From Cladopsammia gracilis (taxonomy: Eukaryota > Cnidaria > Anthozoa > Scleractinia > Dendrophylliidae), in assembly GCA_022457155.1 (NCBI GenBank), contig JAJGOT010000321.1, forward strand, positions 468,501 to 532,500: a stretch of 64,000 nt of DNA, read 5' to 3'. The notes under the pieces were generated by a model. It saw nothing but the letters and a program-made list of their open reading frames with translations. It was not told the origin of the DNA and did not search any database. Position 1 is the first letter of the stretch. Each line of letters starts with the position of its first letter. Made by a program: the position numbers and the translations under genes. Shown here piece by piece: positions 33,945-42,441 of this stretch.

Positions 33945-34508
33945 ATGTATAAGATTATGAACGCAAAGCCAAACACAAACCAAATCATAAAGAAAAACCA
34001 AAAGAAAAACCAGAATCCTAAAAAAATGGATTCAAGAGATATTCTACAAGAAAGATTTCATGCTATTGACTTCTTGTTTGTAGAAGTTTTGGAAAAATTA
34101 AAAAAAGCTCTAAATTTAGAAAATAAAAAAGAAAGGAAAACAGCAAAAAAAGAATTGAAAGAAATTATTATAAATATAAATTATAAATTGGATCATATTC
34201 CAGTTTTAAATTTATATTATAATATGCCTGAAAATATGGAAGATTTAGTAACTTTTGTAATATTTCATTGTTCAGGTGAATTATTCAAATATTTTATAAA
34301 TATTGGAGAAGGAAGTATGACAGTTTTTGAAAATTCAAATGGATATCCAACTTGTAATGAGAAAAAAATTGTTAAGAAATTATTGAATAAATTTTATAAA
34401 AAGATTGTGATAAAAAGTGAAGATCAAGATGAAAATAGAGATAATGATGAAGATTATGGAAATTATTATCTTGATACAGAAGAAGTATTTGATTATATTT
34501 ATGGATAA
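33945..34508 (+). CDS. Polinton protein of unknown function, 187 aa
   Basis: First gene of the element. Rich in Lys, Asn and Ile like its neighbours. The first 25 residues (Lys/Asn/Gln) may be dispensable, since MDSRDILQERF at residue 28 offers a second start. The middle is predicted helical, with charged KKERKTAKKELKE followed by an alternating hydrophobic segment; the C-terminus is acidic (DQDENRDNDEDYG). No family recognised. The stop is followed by a GC-rich hairpin and T-tract at 34,514. Being upstream of PolB it may be a replication or early protein, but that is only position-based. Confidence 0.6.
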   Translation: MYKIMNAKPNTNQIIKKNQKKNQNPKKMDSRDILQERFHAIDFLFVEVLEKLKKALNLENKKERKTAKKELKEIIININYKLDHIPVLNLYYNMPENMEDLVTFVIFHCSGELFKYFINIGEGSMTVFENSNGYPTCNEKKIVKKLLNKFYKKIVIKSEDQDENRDNDEDYGNYYLDTEEVFDYIYG

Positions 34509-34513
34509 ATTTT

Positions 34514-34537
34514 AGCCCCAAAATGGGGCTTTTTTTT
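34514..34537 (+). terminator. hairpin AGCCCC/GGGGCT plus T-tract
   Basis: A 6-bp GC stem with a 5-base loop followed by eight T's, just after the first gene's stop in otherwise very AT-rich DNA. It looks like a factor-independent terminator or a mimivirus-type 3'-end hairpin. The in-frame ATG inside it (34,523) is therefore an unlikely start for PolB. Confidence 0.6.
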
Positions 34538-34578
34538 ATGCTGAAATTTATAACTTTTGCGGAAAAAAAAATAAAGTT

Positions 34579-34606
34579 AAAAAAATATTTATATATAATA
34601 AAAAGG
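34579..34606 (+). promoter_or_regulatory. shared upstream motif before polB
   Basis: A-run then TATTTATATATAATAAAA directly before the ATG at 34,607. Near-identical motifs precede the ATGs at 38,640, 39,412 and 40,067. Confidence 0.55.
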
Positions 34607-37363
34607 ATGTCTTCATCTGATTTAAATAACTTATCATATGGTGAACTTATAAAAATAGCAAAAAAAGAAACTAAAGAAAATAGAAAAATTAAAGAAGAAC
34701 GAAAGAAACAAAAATTGATTGAATATATTAAAAATAAAAAGGAAGAAAATGATAAATTAAAAAAGAAACCAATAAAACTTAAACCTAAATCTAAACCTAA
34801 ACCAAAGAAAATTAAAACATTTGATGATTATTTTCTTGAATGTATAAAAAATAAAAAGATTCCAAAAGATACTCCAAAATATTTAAAGAAAGCACTTAAA
34901 AGAGCAATGAAAGAATACCACGTTGGAATTAAATTTGAAAAATCTGCTCTTGATAATTTTGCTGAAAAATATGTAATTGAAGGAAAACCAAAAATCTTTC
35001 CTAAAGATTATTTTAAAGAAAAAGCTTCACAATTAAAAGAATTTCTTAAAAATCATAGAAATATTAAAGTTAGATTTATATTAGTTTGTTTAATGGAAAG
35101 AATGGAGCATGAAGATAAAATTAAAGATAAAGCTTATTTTCATTCTGAAACACATATTAATCTTGAAGGTATAGATGCTAAAGAGATTTTAACTAAAATA
35201 ATTCTAGAAATTCTTAGTAAAATTTTAATTTATCAAAGAAATGGTTCAGGTTGGTATTTTAAAGAGATTTTATCATTAGAAATTCATACTATAAAATATA
35301 AACCTTTGAAAGGATCTTCATATATTAAACTTCCTGGTTTTATTTCAAGTAAAAAAGCTATAATAAATTTAGAAAATAAAAAAGATAATAAATGTTTCAT
35401 GTGGTGTATTTTAAGATATTTACATCCACATGAAAAAGATCCTCAAAGAATTTCAAATTTAAAAAAATACAAAAACGATCTTAATTTTAAAGGTATAGAT
35501 TTTCCATTTAAATTAACAGATATAAAAAGGTTTGAGAATCAAAACCCGAATCTCCCAGGAATTAATGTTTTTTCAATTAATGAATATAATAAATTTTATC
35601 CTTTAAGAATTAATGACAAAGATTGTAATAATACAATAGATTTATTTCTTTATGAAGACACCGGAAAAACACATTATACACTTATCAAAAATTTTTCAAG
35701 ATTAATCAATACACAAATAAGTAAAGATACAAGAAAAAAATATTTTTGTAAAAAATGTTTATCTCATTTTACAAAAGAGGATCTCCTAAAGAAACACATT
35801 ATATTTTGTTCTAATAATGAGACAGCTGCAGTAAAAATGCCTCCTAAAAACTCATTTTTATCTTTTAAAAATTATAATAAAAAATTACCTTTACCATTTG
35901 TTATTTATGCTGATTTTGAATGTTTTACAAAACCAATGAATAATTGTGAACCGGATCCAAATTATTCTTATTCAATGGAATATCAAAAACATGAACCTTG
36001 TGGATTTTGTATTTATATTAAATCTTTTGATTTTGATGATAGAGTTGATAGAATTTTTGAAACTAATCCAATTATTTATACAAAGAAAAAAGAAGATGAA
36101 AATATTTCATTAGTTTTTGTAAAAGAATTAAAAAAAATTGCAAAACAAATTAATTTTAGTTTTTATAATTTCCCAAAAACGATGATATTTACAGACTCTG
36201 ATAAAATAGAGTTTAATAAATCAACAAATTGTCATATTTGTGAAAAACCTTTTATTGAAGGAGACTTTAAGAATAAAAAAGTTAGAGATCATTGCCATTT
36301 TACTGGTAAGTTTAGAGGAGCTGCTCATAATAATTGTAATATTTTTTGTAAAAAACCTAGAGTACTTCCTGTAATATTTCATAATCTTCAAGGTTATGAT
36401 TCACATCTTTTTATTAAAGAATTAGCAAAAATGAAAGGAGATTTAACTTTTATTCCTAAAACAGAAGAGAAATATATATCATTTTCTAAGAAAATTAAAG
36501 TAGCTGAATTTATGAGAGAAGATGAAAAAATTACAATTAATTTTGAAATACGTTTTATTGATTCATTTAAATTTTTATTAACTTCTTTATCAAATCTTGT
36601 AAATAATTTACAACCTGATGATTTTTATTCTATAAAAAGTTATTATGATAAAAATATAGAATTATTAACAAGAAAAGGAGTATATCCTTATGATTATGTA
36701 AATTCTTTAGAAAAATTCAAAGAAACACAATTACCACCAAAAGAAGAATTTTATTCAAAATTAAATGATGAAGACATAACTGATGAAGACTACACCCATG
36801 CACAAAAGGTTTGGTCACAATTTAATTGTAAAACTATTAAAGATTATCATGATTTATATCTTAAAACAGATGTATTACTTTTAGCTGATGTGTTTGAAAA
36901 CTTTCGTAAAACTTGTTTGAAGTATTATAATTTAGATCCAGCTCATTATTATACATCTCCTGGATTAGCTTGGGATGCATGTCTTAAAGAAACAGAACAA
37001 AGACTTGAATTATTACATGATTATGATATGTTAATGATGTTTGATCAAGGAATTAGAGGTGGTATAACTCATATATCAAAAAGATATTCAGAAGCAAACA
37101 ATAAATATATGAAAAATTATAATCCAAATGAAGAATCAAAATTTATTACATATCTTGATGCTAATAATCTTTATGGTTGGTCAATGATACAAAAACTTCC
37201 AACTCATGGTTTTAAATGGATGAAAAATCTTACAAAAGAAAATGTAATTGAAATATTAGAAAAGAAAATTACAAATAATGGTTATATATTTGAAGTGGAT
37301 CTTAAATATCCAAAAAACTATGGAAAGAACATAATGATTATCCACTTGCTACAGAAAGATTAA
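34607..37363 (+). CDS. protein-primed DNA polymerase B, N-terminal part (exonuclease to motif A)
   Basis: Family-B polymerase of the Polinton type, which replicates linear DNA from a terminal protein. Start chosen at MSSSDLNN, directly after the shared upstream motif; the longer frame from 34,523 begins inside a hairpin. From that start: Lys-rich N-terminus; the conserved block KCFMWCILRYLHP near 265; a zinc-finger-like CKKC...H-x4-C near 380; Exo I YADFE near 434; the DHCHFTGKFRGAAHNNC insert near 560; Exo II FHNLQGYDSHL near 591; the YLKTDVLLLADVF motif near 750; and motif A YLDANNLYGWS near 848. The frame then runs off at A-AAA-AAC (37,312-37,318) and stops at 37,363; homology continues in the -1 frame. 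Confidence 0.9.
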   Translation: MSSSDLNNLSYGELIKIAKKETKENRKIKEERKKQKLIEYIKNKKEENDKLKKKPIKLKPKSKPKPKKIKTFDDYFLECIKNKKIPKDTPKYLKKALKRAMKEYHVGIKFEKSALDNFAEKYVIEGKPKIFPKDYFKEKASQLKEFLKNHRNIKVRFILVCLMERMEHEDKIKDKAYFHSETHINLEGIDAKEILTKIILEILSKILIYQRNGSGWYFKEILSLEIHTIKYKPLKGSSYIKLPGFISSKKAIINLENKKDNKCFMWCILRYLHPHEKDPQRISNLKKYKNDLNFKGIDFPFKLTDIKRFENQNPNLPGINVFSINEYNKFYPLRINDKDCNNTIDLFLYEDTGKTHYTLIKNFSRLINTQISKDTRKKYFCKKCLSHFTKEDLLKKHIIFCSNNETAAVKMPPKNSFLSFKNYNKKLPLPFVIYADFECFTKPMNNCEPDPNYSYSMEYQKHEPCGFCIYIKSFDFDDRVDRIFETNPIIYTKKKEDENISLVFVKELKKIAKQINFSFYNFPKTMIFTDSDKIEFNKSTNCHICEKPFIEGDFKNKKVRDHCHFTGKFRGAAHNNCNIFCKKPRVLPVIFHNLQGYDSHLFIKELAKMKGDLTFIPKTEEKYISFSKKIKVAEFMREDEKITINFEIRFIDSFKFLLTSLSNLVNNLQPDDFYSIKSYYDKNIELLTRKGVYPYDYVNSLEKFKETQLPPKEEFYSKLNDEDITDEDYTHAQKVWSQFNCKTIKDYHDLYLKTDVLLLADVFENFRKTCLKYYNLDPAHYYTSPGLAWDACLKETEQRLELLHDYDMLMMFDQGIRGGITHISKRYSEANNKYMKNYNPNEESKFITYLDANNLYGWSMIQKLPTHGFKWMKNLTKENVIEILEKKITNNGYIFEVDLKYPKNYGKNIMIIHLLQKD

Positions 37364-38349
37364 AGTTTGGTTCGGTAGAGAAACTTGTTGGATCTTTTTA
37401 CTGTAAAAAGAATTATATAATACATTATAGAAATCTTAGACAATGTTTAGAATTAGGACTTGAACTTGAAAAAGTACACAGAGGAATATCATTTTATCAA
37501 TCTGAATGGATGAAACCTTATATTGAAAAAAATACAGAATTAAGAAAACAATCTAAAAACTCTTTTGAAAAAGATTTTTTTAAATTAATGAATAATTCTG
37601 TATTTGGTAAAACAATTGAAAATATAAGAAAAAGACAAAATATACAATTAGTAAATAATAAGAAAAAGGCTATTAATTTGTCATCAAAACCTAATTTTGA
37701 TCGATTAACAATATTTGATCAAAAATTAATTGCAGTTCATTTGAAAAAGACAGAAATATATTTCAATAAACCGATTTATGTGGGTCAAGCTGTTCTTGAT
37801 TTGTCAAAATTTCATATGTATGATTTTCATTATAATTATATTAGAGAGAAGTATTCCAATAAAGCTGAATTATTATTCACAGATACAGATTCATTAATGT
37901 ATGAAATTCATACAGATGATTTTTATTATGATATAAGAAAAGACATCAAAAAAAAGTTTGATACAAGTGGTGATCCAGAAAATCATGAATCTGGAATAAA
38001 AACTGGAATTAATAAGAAAGTAATAGGAATGTTTAAAGATGAAGCTTGTGGAAAACAAATTACACATTTTGTTGGTCTAAGACCTAAGCTTTATTCTTTT
38101 AAAGTTGAAGACATTGAAGTAAAGAAATGTAAAGGAATTAAGAAGAATGCTATTAAAAGGGAAATAACATTTGAAGATTTCAAGAAATGTTTATTCTCAG
38201 AAAAAGAAGAAATGAGAACAATGAATATAATCAGAAGTAAAGAACATAAAATTTACTCGATGAAAATGAATAAAGTAGCATTATCTGCAAATGATGATAA
38301 AAGGTTAATTTGTAAAAATAAAATTAATACTTTAGCTTTGAGAAATTAA
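37318..38349 (+). CDS. DNA polymerase B, C-terminal part (motifs B and C), -1 frame
   Basis: This frame is open from the slippery heptamer at 37,312 to the stop at 38,347. Motif B KLMNNSVFGKT begins near 37,583 and motif C FTDTDSLMYE near 37,879, so palm and thumb are complete. The ATG at 37,510 lies inside the conserved region and is not a natural start. The residues are made only if ribosomes shift -1 at A-AAA-AAC, or if the genome really has one more A there. All catalytic aspartates are present. Confidence 0.85.
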   Translation, partial: LWKEHNDYPLATERLKFGSVEKLVGSFYCKKNYIIHYRNLRQCLELGLELEKVHRGISFYQSEWMKPYIEKNTELRKQSKNSFEKDFFKLMNNSVFGKTIENIRKRQNIQLVNNKKKAINLSSKPNFDRLTIFDQKLIAVHLKKTEIYFNKPIYVGQAVLDLSKFHMYDFHYNYIREKYSNKAELLFTDTDSLMYEIHTDDFYYDIRKDIKKKFDTSGDPENHESGIKTGINKKVIGMFKDEACGKQITHFVGLRPKLYSFKVEDIEVKKCKGIKKNAIKREITFEDFKKCLFSEKEEMRTMNIIRSKEHKIYSMKMNKVALSANDDKRLICKNKINTLALRN

Positions 38350-38369
38350 AAAAAATAATATAAAATAAA

Positions 38370-38525
38370 ATGATTAATTTCACAAAAAAAGATATTTTAT
38401 TAATATATTTAAGAAGACTTTTTTTAATAGAAGATTTTGATGAAGAAATTAGATATAAAAGGTATAAGAGAGAAAGATTTTATAAAAGAGAAAATTTAAA
38501 AAATTTAAAAAAAATAAAAGATTAA
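38370..38525 (+). CDS. small basic protein, 51 aa
   Basis: A short frame beginning MINFTKKDILL just after a TAATATAAAATAAAA motif resembling the upstream signals of the neighbouring genes. The product is highly basic (YKRYKRERFYKRE). No family recognised; the call rests on the upstream motif and the gap it fills between polB and the next gene. Confidence 0.4.
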   Translation: MINFTKKDILLIYLRRLFLIEDFDEEIRYKRYKRERFYKRENLKNLKKIKD

Positions 38526-38611
38526 AAAATGTATACAGAAGAAGAAATTATAATATCATAATTTTAATTGAGTTTTGAAAATTAAGTTGTAGCGGAAAAA
38601 AAAAATAATTT

Positions 38612-38639
38612 AAAAAAAATATATTTATATAAAATAAAA
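38612..38639 (+). promoter_or_regulatory. shared upstream motif before the duplicated gene, copy 1
   Basis: A-run then TATATTTATATAAAATAAAA ending at the ATG. Confidence 0.55.
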
Positions 38640-39328
38640 ATGAATTCTTCGCAAAGCAAATCTGTTAATACGCAATACAAAGCAATTCCTATCACTCTTT
38701 TTGGTGTAACATATTTTGATAAAATATTATATGGTAAAATGTTTATGATTGATCTTCATTTTCACAATATATATATTAATTATCGAAGATTTTATGAGTT
38801 AAGAAAGAGAGAAATTGAAGATAAAATTATATCAGATAATAGTTTAAAAATAAAAGATATATTAAGATATTTTGAAAAAAGTAAAAAAAGTAATGAAATA
38901 GACAAACAAAAAAGAAAATATTTCAATAGAATAAGAAAAGAAATAAAATATATGAGAAAATATTTAATGAAAGAAGAATATAAAGAAAAAGTTTTATATC
39001 GTATTGAAGATGAAAATATAAAATTCGGAATTTTAAATTATGAAAAGTTAATAGATTTTACACATTCTAATTATTTAAGTTTTAGCATAATTAAAAGTAT
39101 TATGTTAAGACAAAAAAATATAGAAAATCATTATATCGTGAAGATATTTTTAAATGTCAGGGAAAACTTTCATTGAGAAAAGATGATAAAGAAATAAGAA
39201 AAGAAATAAGAAAAATTGTTAAAGATTTTGAAAGTTATTTTAAAGAAAAAGATATTATTCTTTGGCAAACCAATTCTGATTCTGATTCTGATATTGATAG
39301 AGTTAGTCAAGTTAATTATATTTATTAA
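38640..39328 (+). CDS. duplicated Polinton gene, copy 1 (broken frame)
   Basis: The first 178 codons (to 39,176) begin with a block KAIPITLFG-x2-YFDKILYGKM shared almost unchanged with copy 2 at 39,412. A long Lys/Arg-rich helical region follows. At A-AAA-AAT (39,113-39,119) the similarity to copy 2 and the coding character move to the -1 frame, which runs to a stop at 39,326-39,328. I recognise no named family. The highly conserved 40-residue N-terminus next to a diverged body suggests an N-terminal interaction or targeting segment. Confidence 0.6.
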
Positions 39329-39387
39329 CAATAAAAAAATATATCGTTTTTAGGGATTTTTTTTATGTCGAAATTTATAATTTTATT

Positions 39388-39411
39388 TAAAAAAATTTAT
39401 TTATAATAAAA
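39388..39411 (+). promoter_or_regulatory. shared upstream motif before the duplicated gene, copy 2
   Basis: AAAAAAATTTATTTATAATA followed by A's ending at the ATG. About 20-40 bases upstream, a GTTTTTAGGGATTTTTTTT stretch looks like a degraded version of the hairpin/T-tract seen elsewhere in the element. Confidence 0.5.
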
Positions 39412-40040
39412 ATGATTACTACGCAAAACAAAGCAATTCCAATCACTCTTTTTGGTATTAAATATTATGATAAAATATTATATGGTAAAATGTTTATGAT
39501 TGATCTTCATTTTTATAATTTATGTAAATATTATCAAAAATTTTATGAAATAAGAAGTAAAGAAATTATAGATTTTTTTGAAATAAATAATAAAATAAAA
39601 ATGGAAGAAATAGTTTCAAAATATAAAGAAAGTATTAAATTTAATAAAGAAAAAAATAAATATTTGAATAGAATGAGAAAAGAAATAAATTATATGAATA
39701 AATATTTAATGAAAAAAGAATATATAGGAAAAGTTTTAATTAAAGTTATTCATGATGAAGATGAAGATGATTGGAGAAAAAAGAATATAAAAGGAAATTT
39801 AGAATTCTTAATTTTAGAAGATTGTTATCTTATATAGATAGAACTTTTTTATATGATTTTGAAACTTTAGAATATAGAAGATGTAATGCTAATAAAATAA
39901 ATACTTTAGATTTAAGAGATAGGGAAGGATTATGTATAATTAAAGTATTTTTTACATTAAGAAGTGAACAAAAAGAATTATACCAAGAATTAGTAAAAAT
40001 AATTGATGAATTTGAAGATTATTTTAAAATAAAAATTTAA
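39412..40040 (+). CDS. duplicated Polinton gene, copy 2 (broken frame)
   Basis: Tandem paralog of the gene at 38,640; the first roughly 90 coding bases are about 90% identical, the rest much less. The 0-frame stops at 39,837, but from A-AAA-AAG (39,777-39,783) the -1 frame continues with sequence resembling copy 1 (KFRILNFRRLL against KFGILNYEKLI) to a stop at 40,040. The C-terminal part includes KINTLDLR, close to KINTLALR at the end of PolB, which may mark a past local duplication. Function unknown. Confidence 0.6.
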
Positions 40041-40066
40041 AAAAAAAAATATTTATATATAATAAA
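40039..40066 (+). promoter_or_regulatory. shared upstream motif before the ssDNA-binding-like gene
   Basis: A-run then TATTTATATATAATAAA directly before the ATG; 17 of 18 bases as in the polB motif. Confidence 0.55.
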
Positions 40067-40810
40067 ATGCAACTTACATCTCCCGAAAACATTTCTAAAG
40101 AAAATCTAATTTTTAACGAAGCCAAACAATATAAAGTCAAGAATTCTAAGATGAAATATCATCGTATTAAAATCGAAACATCTTATCCTAATGGTAAGCA
40201 AGGTCCTCTTATAATTGAAACACCTTTACTTTTTAGTTTTGGTGTATCTGAAAGAAAGAATCAAGAATCACAAGAATTAGTTGGATATACAATTCCTGTT
40301 TGTTTATGGGAAAAAGATAAAGATCCAACAGAAGAGGAAAATGACTTTTTTAATGCAATAAAAAATATTCAACAACTTTGTTATGACCATCTTGAAGATA
40401 CATTTGGTGTTGAAGAATCTCAAAATTTATCTCAAATGTTATATTATAAAAAGAAAGAATATACTGATAAAAAAGGAAGAACTAAAAAAGTAAATGATGA
40501 TAGTGTTTCACCAGTTTTATATGCAAAACTTATATATTCAGAAAAATCTAATAAAATTCTATCTTTGTTTAAAACAAAAGGAAATAAAAATGTTGATCCA
40601 TTTGAATATCTTAATCAATATTGTAAAGTAAAATTAGCTTTAATAATTGAGAGTATTTATATTTCCAAATTAGTAAAATCTATTCAAGTTAAAGTTCATG
40701 AAGTTTATGTTAGACCATTAAAACCAAGAGAATCATTAATGATTAAAGAAGAAAGTGATGACGAAGTCGATGAAGAAAATGAAGAAGGTGATTCACAGGA
40801 TTTGTTTTAA
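40067..40810 (+). CDS. putative ssDNA-binding-like protein, 247 aa
   Basis: Contains LIIETPLLFSFGVSE near residue 53, then YTIPVCLWEKDKDPTEEEN and FNAIKNIQQLCYDHL. This succession (FSFGVSE..., P.CLW..D..T.EE..F) resembles a family of uncharacterised proteins in large DNA viruses (DUF5871-like) that has been considered a ssDNA-binding candidate; I recall this from pattern only. The acidic C-terminus (SDDEVDEENEEGD) is typical of viral ssDNA-binding proteins. A role in strand displacement replication beside PolB is plausible. Intact frame, with a hairpin/T-tract 20 bases after the stop. Confidence 0.6.
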   Translation: MQLTSPENISKENLIFNEAKQYKVKNSKMKYHRIKIETSYPNGKQGPLIIETPLLFSFGVSERKNQESQELVGYTIPVCLWEKDKDPTEEENDFFNAIKNIQQLCYDHLEDTFGVEESQNLSQMLYYKKKEYTDKKGRTKKVNDDSVSPVLYAKLIYSEKSNKILSLFKTKGNKNVDPFEYLNQYCKVKLALIIESIYISKLVKSIQVKVHEVYVRPLKPRESLMIKEESDDEVDEENEEGDSQDLF

Positions 40811-40828
40811 ACTGAAATAAAGTATTTT

Positions 40829-40849
40829 GCCCTTTTTAGGGCTTTTTTT
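40829..40849 (+). terminator. hairpin GCCC/GGGC plus T-tract between convergent genes
   Basis: A GCCC-TTTTTA-GGGC stem-loop followed by seven T's. It sits between the + strand gene ending at 40,810 and the - strand integrase ending at 40,887. Confidence 0.55.
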
Positions 40850-40886
40850 CATGTCGCTTGAAACAATTTTTAATACTACAATAGTA

Positions 40887-41843
40887 TTAAAAATCTTTCA
40901 AATCACTCAAAGGAATCCACGAATTAAACTTGTCAGGATATCCACTCCATTTAACTAAAGCTAACTTTTTCTTGGTGTCTCGTTTCAATACTTTCTCAAT
41001 TCTATATATTTCTTGTTTTGCTTTTTGTAATTCTTTTTCATAAAAAGATCCTTTTACTTCTTCACCCATTAAATCAACAATTTTATAGGTGATAGGTTTT
41101 GTATTTAATATTTCATTAACCACAAATATTTCCTCTGTCCAGTTAGGAGTATATCCTTTATCAAATACAGGTCTCTTATATTTTGATATACGAACGAAAT
41201 CTCCAACCTTAAATTTTATTTTTCCAGGTTTCAAATAAATTAAATCTGAATATAAATTAGCATAAACTTTTTCTTCGTTTTCTTTTTTACTAGCTTGAAT
41301 TGGAGTCATTTTAATACTAGAATGTCTTGTTTTATTATAATCATTAACTAATTTATCAAGGATGTTCCAATAAACAGTATTGTTATTTACACTGAACATC
41401 TTAAACATTCTGGTTTTCATTGTTTTATTCCATCTCTCAACAATGCTTGATTTCTCTTCATTCTCTGTATGATATAATTTGATTTTATTCTTTTCAAGGA
41501 GGTCCTTAAAATGTTTACTGATAAATTCAGAACCTTTATCTGTCCAAAGCATTTTTGGTTTACGTTTACTTTTTTTAAATATATCATCAAATGCTTTACT
41601 AACACTTTCAGTCTTTTTGTTTTTCAATGGTTCAATCCATCCATATTTACTAAAAATATCTATTACCATCAGTAAATAATTTATTCCTTTATTCCATTTA
41701 CTAAACTTTTGCATTTCAACCAAATCTGCAGCCCAGATTTCATCAATCCCATTTGATATTACAGTTCTCTTTGAAAAATTTCTAGTGATTGGTTTATGTA
41801 ATTCATCGGCTAATTGTTGAGTCCAATCACTATTATTACTCAA
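40887..41843 (-). CDS. retroviral-type integrase with C-terminal chromodomain
   Basis: Polinton integrase, which inserts the element and produces the 6-bp duplication. The core has the three acidic residues: D40 (IWAADLVEMQ), D102 (WTDKGSEF) and E136 (SSIVERWNKT), all present. A beta-rich segment follows (KFKVGDFVRISKYK near 220). The last 40 residues are a chromodomain (EKVLKRDTKKK then VKWSGYPDKFNSW), thought to steer integration to chromatin marks. There is no ATG at the 5' end: 41,843 is TTG and the frame is open upstream to the slippery heptamer at 41,855. It is most likely made as the -1 continuation of the PLA2 frame or was once fused to it. Confidence 0.9.
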   Translation of the reverse strand: MSNNSDWTQQLADELHKPITRNFSKRTVISNGIDEIWAADLVEMQKFSKWNKGINYLLMVIDIFSKYGWIEPLKNKKTESVSKAFDDIFKKSKRKPKMLWTDKGSEFISKHFKDLLEKNKIKLYHTENEEKSSIVERWNKTMKTRMFKMFSVNNNTVYWNILDKLVNDYNKTRHSSIKMTPIQASKKENEEKVYANLYSDLIYLKPGKIKFKVGDFVRISKYKRPVFDKGYTPNWTEEIFVVNEILNTKPITYKIVDLMGEEVKGSFYEKELQKAKQEIYRIEKVLKRDTKKKLALVKWSGYPDKFNSWIPLSDLKDF

Positions 41844-42313
41844 CGCCGCTTTACGTTTTTTGTCTTCTTTGGTAAACCCAAACCAAGTTTCTGTTTAGTA
41901 TTTATAATAAATCTCGCTGTTTGACCCCATTTCGGTATTTCACCGTATGGAATCAGATCTAAAGATTTAACCATTTGTCTATCACATTCATTCTTATTTT
42001 TTCCCATATCATAACATATATCATGATAAGCAGCAATTTCATCTACTTTATTATATGGTTTAACCATCCATTCTAATACTTCACCTGTTTCAGGATCATA
42101 TCTTAATTGTTCATTCAAAGGGTTATACGGACCCATGTACTTATATTCTCCAGGAGTCCAACCACCTTTTGGTTTTGGTAATTTTCCAATGAGTTTATGA
42201 ATATCTACACTACCTCCTTGGTCTAGATCTTTTCTATTTGTTTTATATTTTAATTTTGGTCTTATTTTTGTTGATATTTCATCCAATGCTTTACTACCAA
42301 CATCTTGAATCAT
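41840..42313 (-). CDS. parvovirus-like phospholipase A2 domain protein
   Basis: 157 residues. YKYMGPYNPL near residue 57 matches the calcium loop and HDICYD near 94 the His-Asp catalytic motif of the PLA2 domain found in parvovirus VP1 unique regions. There it breaches endosomal membranes during entry. The frame ends with a basic KKTKNVKRR and overlaps the integrase start by four bases. At 41,855-41,861 the codons ACA AAA AAC form an in-phase A-AAA-AAC. Upstream of the ATG the frame stays open for about 20 codons with coding-like sequence but no ATG, so the true start is uncertain. Confidence 0.8.
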   Translation of the reverse strand: MIQDVGSKALDEISTKIRPKLKYKTNRKDLDQGGSVDIHKLIGKLPKPKGGWTPGEYKYMGPYNPLNEQLRYDPETGEVLEWMVKPYNKVDEIAAYHDICYDMGKNKNECDRQMVKSLDLIPYGEIPKWGQTARFIINTKQKLGLGLPKKTKNVKRR

Positions 42314-42441
42314 TGGAGTTAATTTATTTAATCCATAATTAATTGCTTTTTTCTGTAAGTTTTTATTATAAGATTATATAATTATTTGTAAAAAATAACA
42401 TTTAATTTTATTCAAATTATCTAGCATTATAATAAAAAAGT

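Noticed and set aside
34523..34606. Extended N-terminus of PolB from the ATG at 34,523
   Set aside because: The ATG lies in the stem-loop of a hairpin and ahead of the shared upstream motif; the added residues look non-coding.
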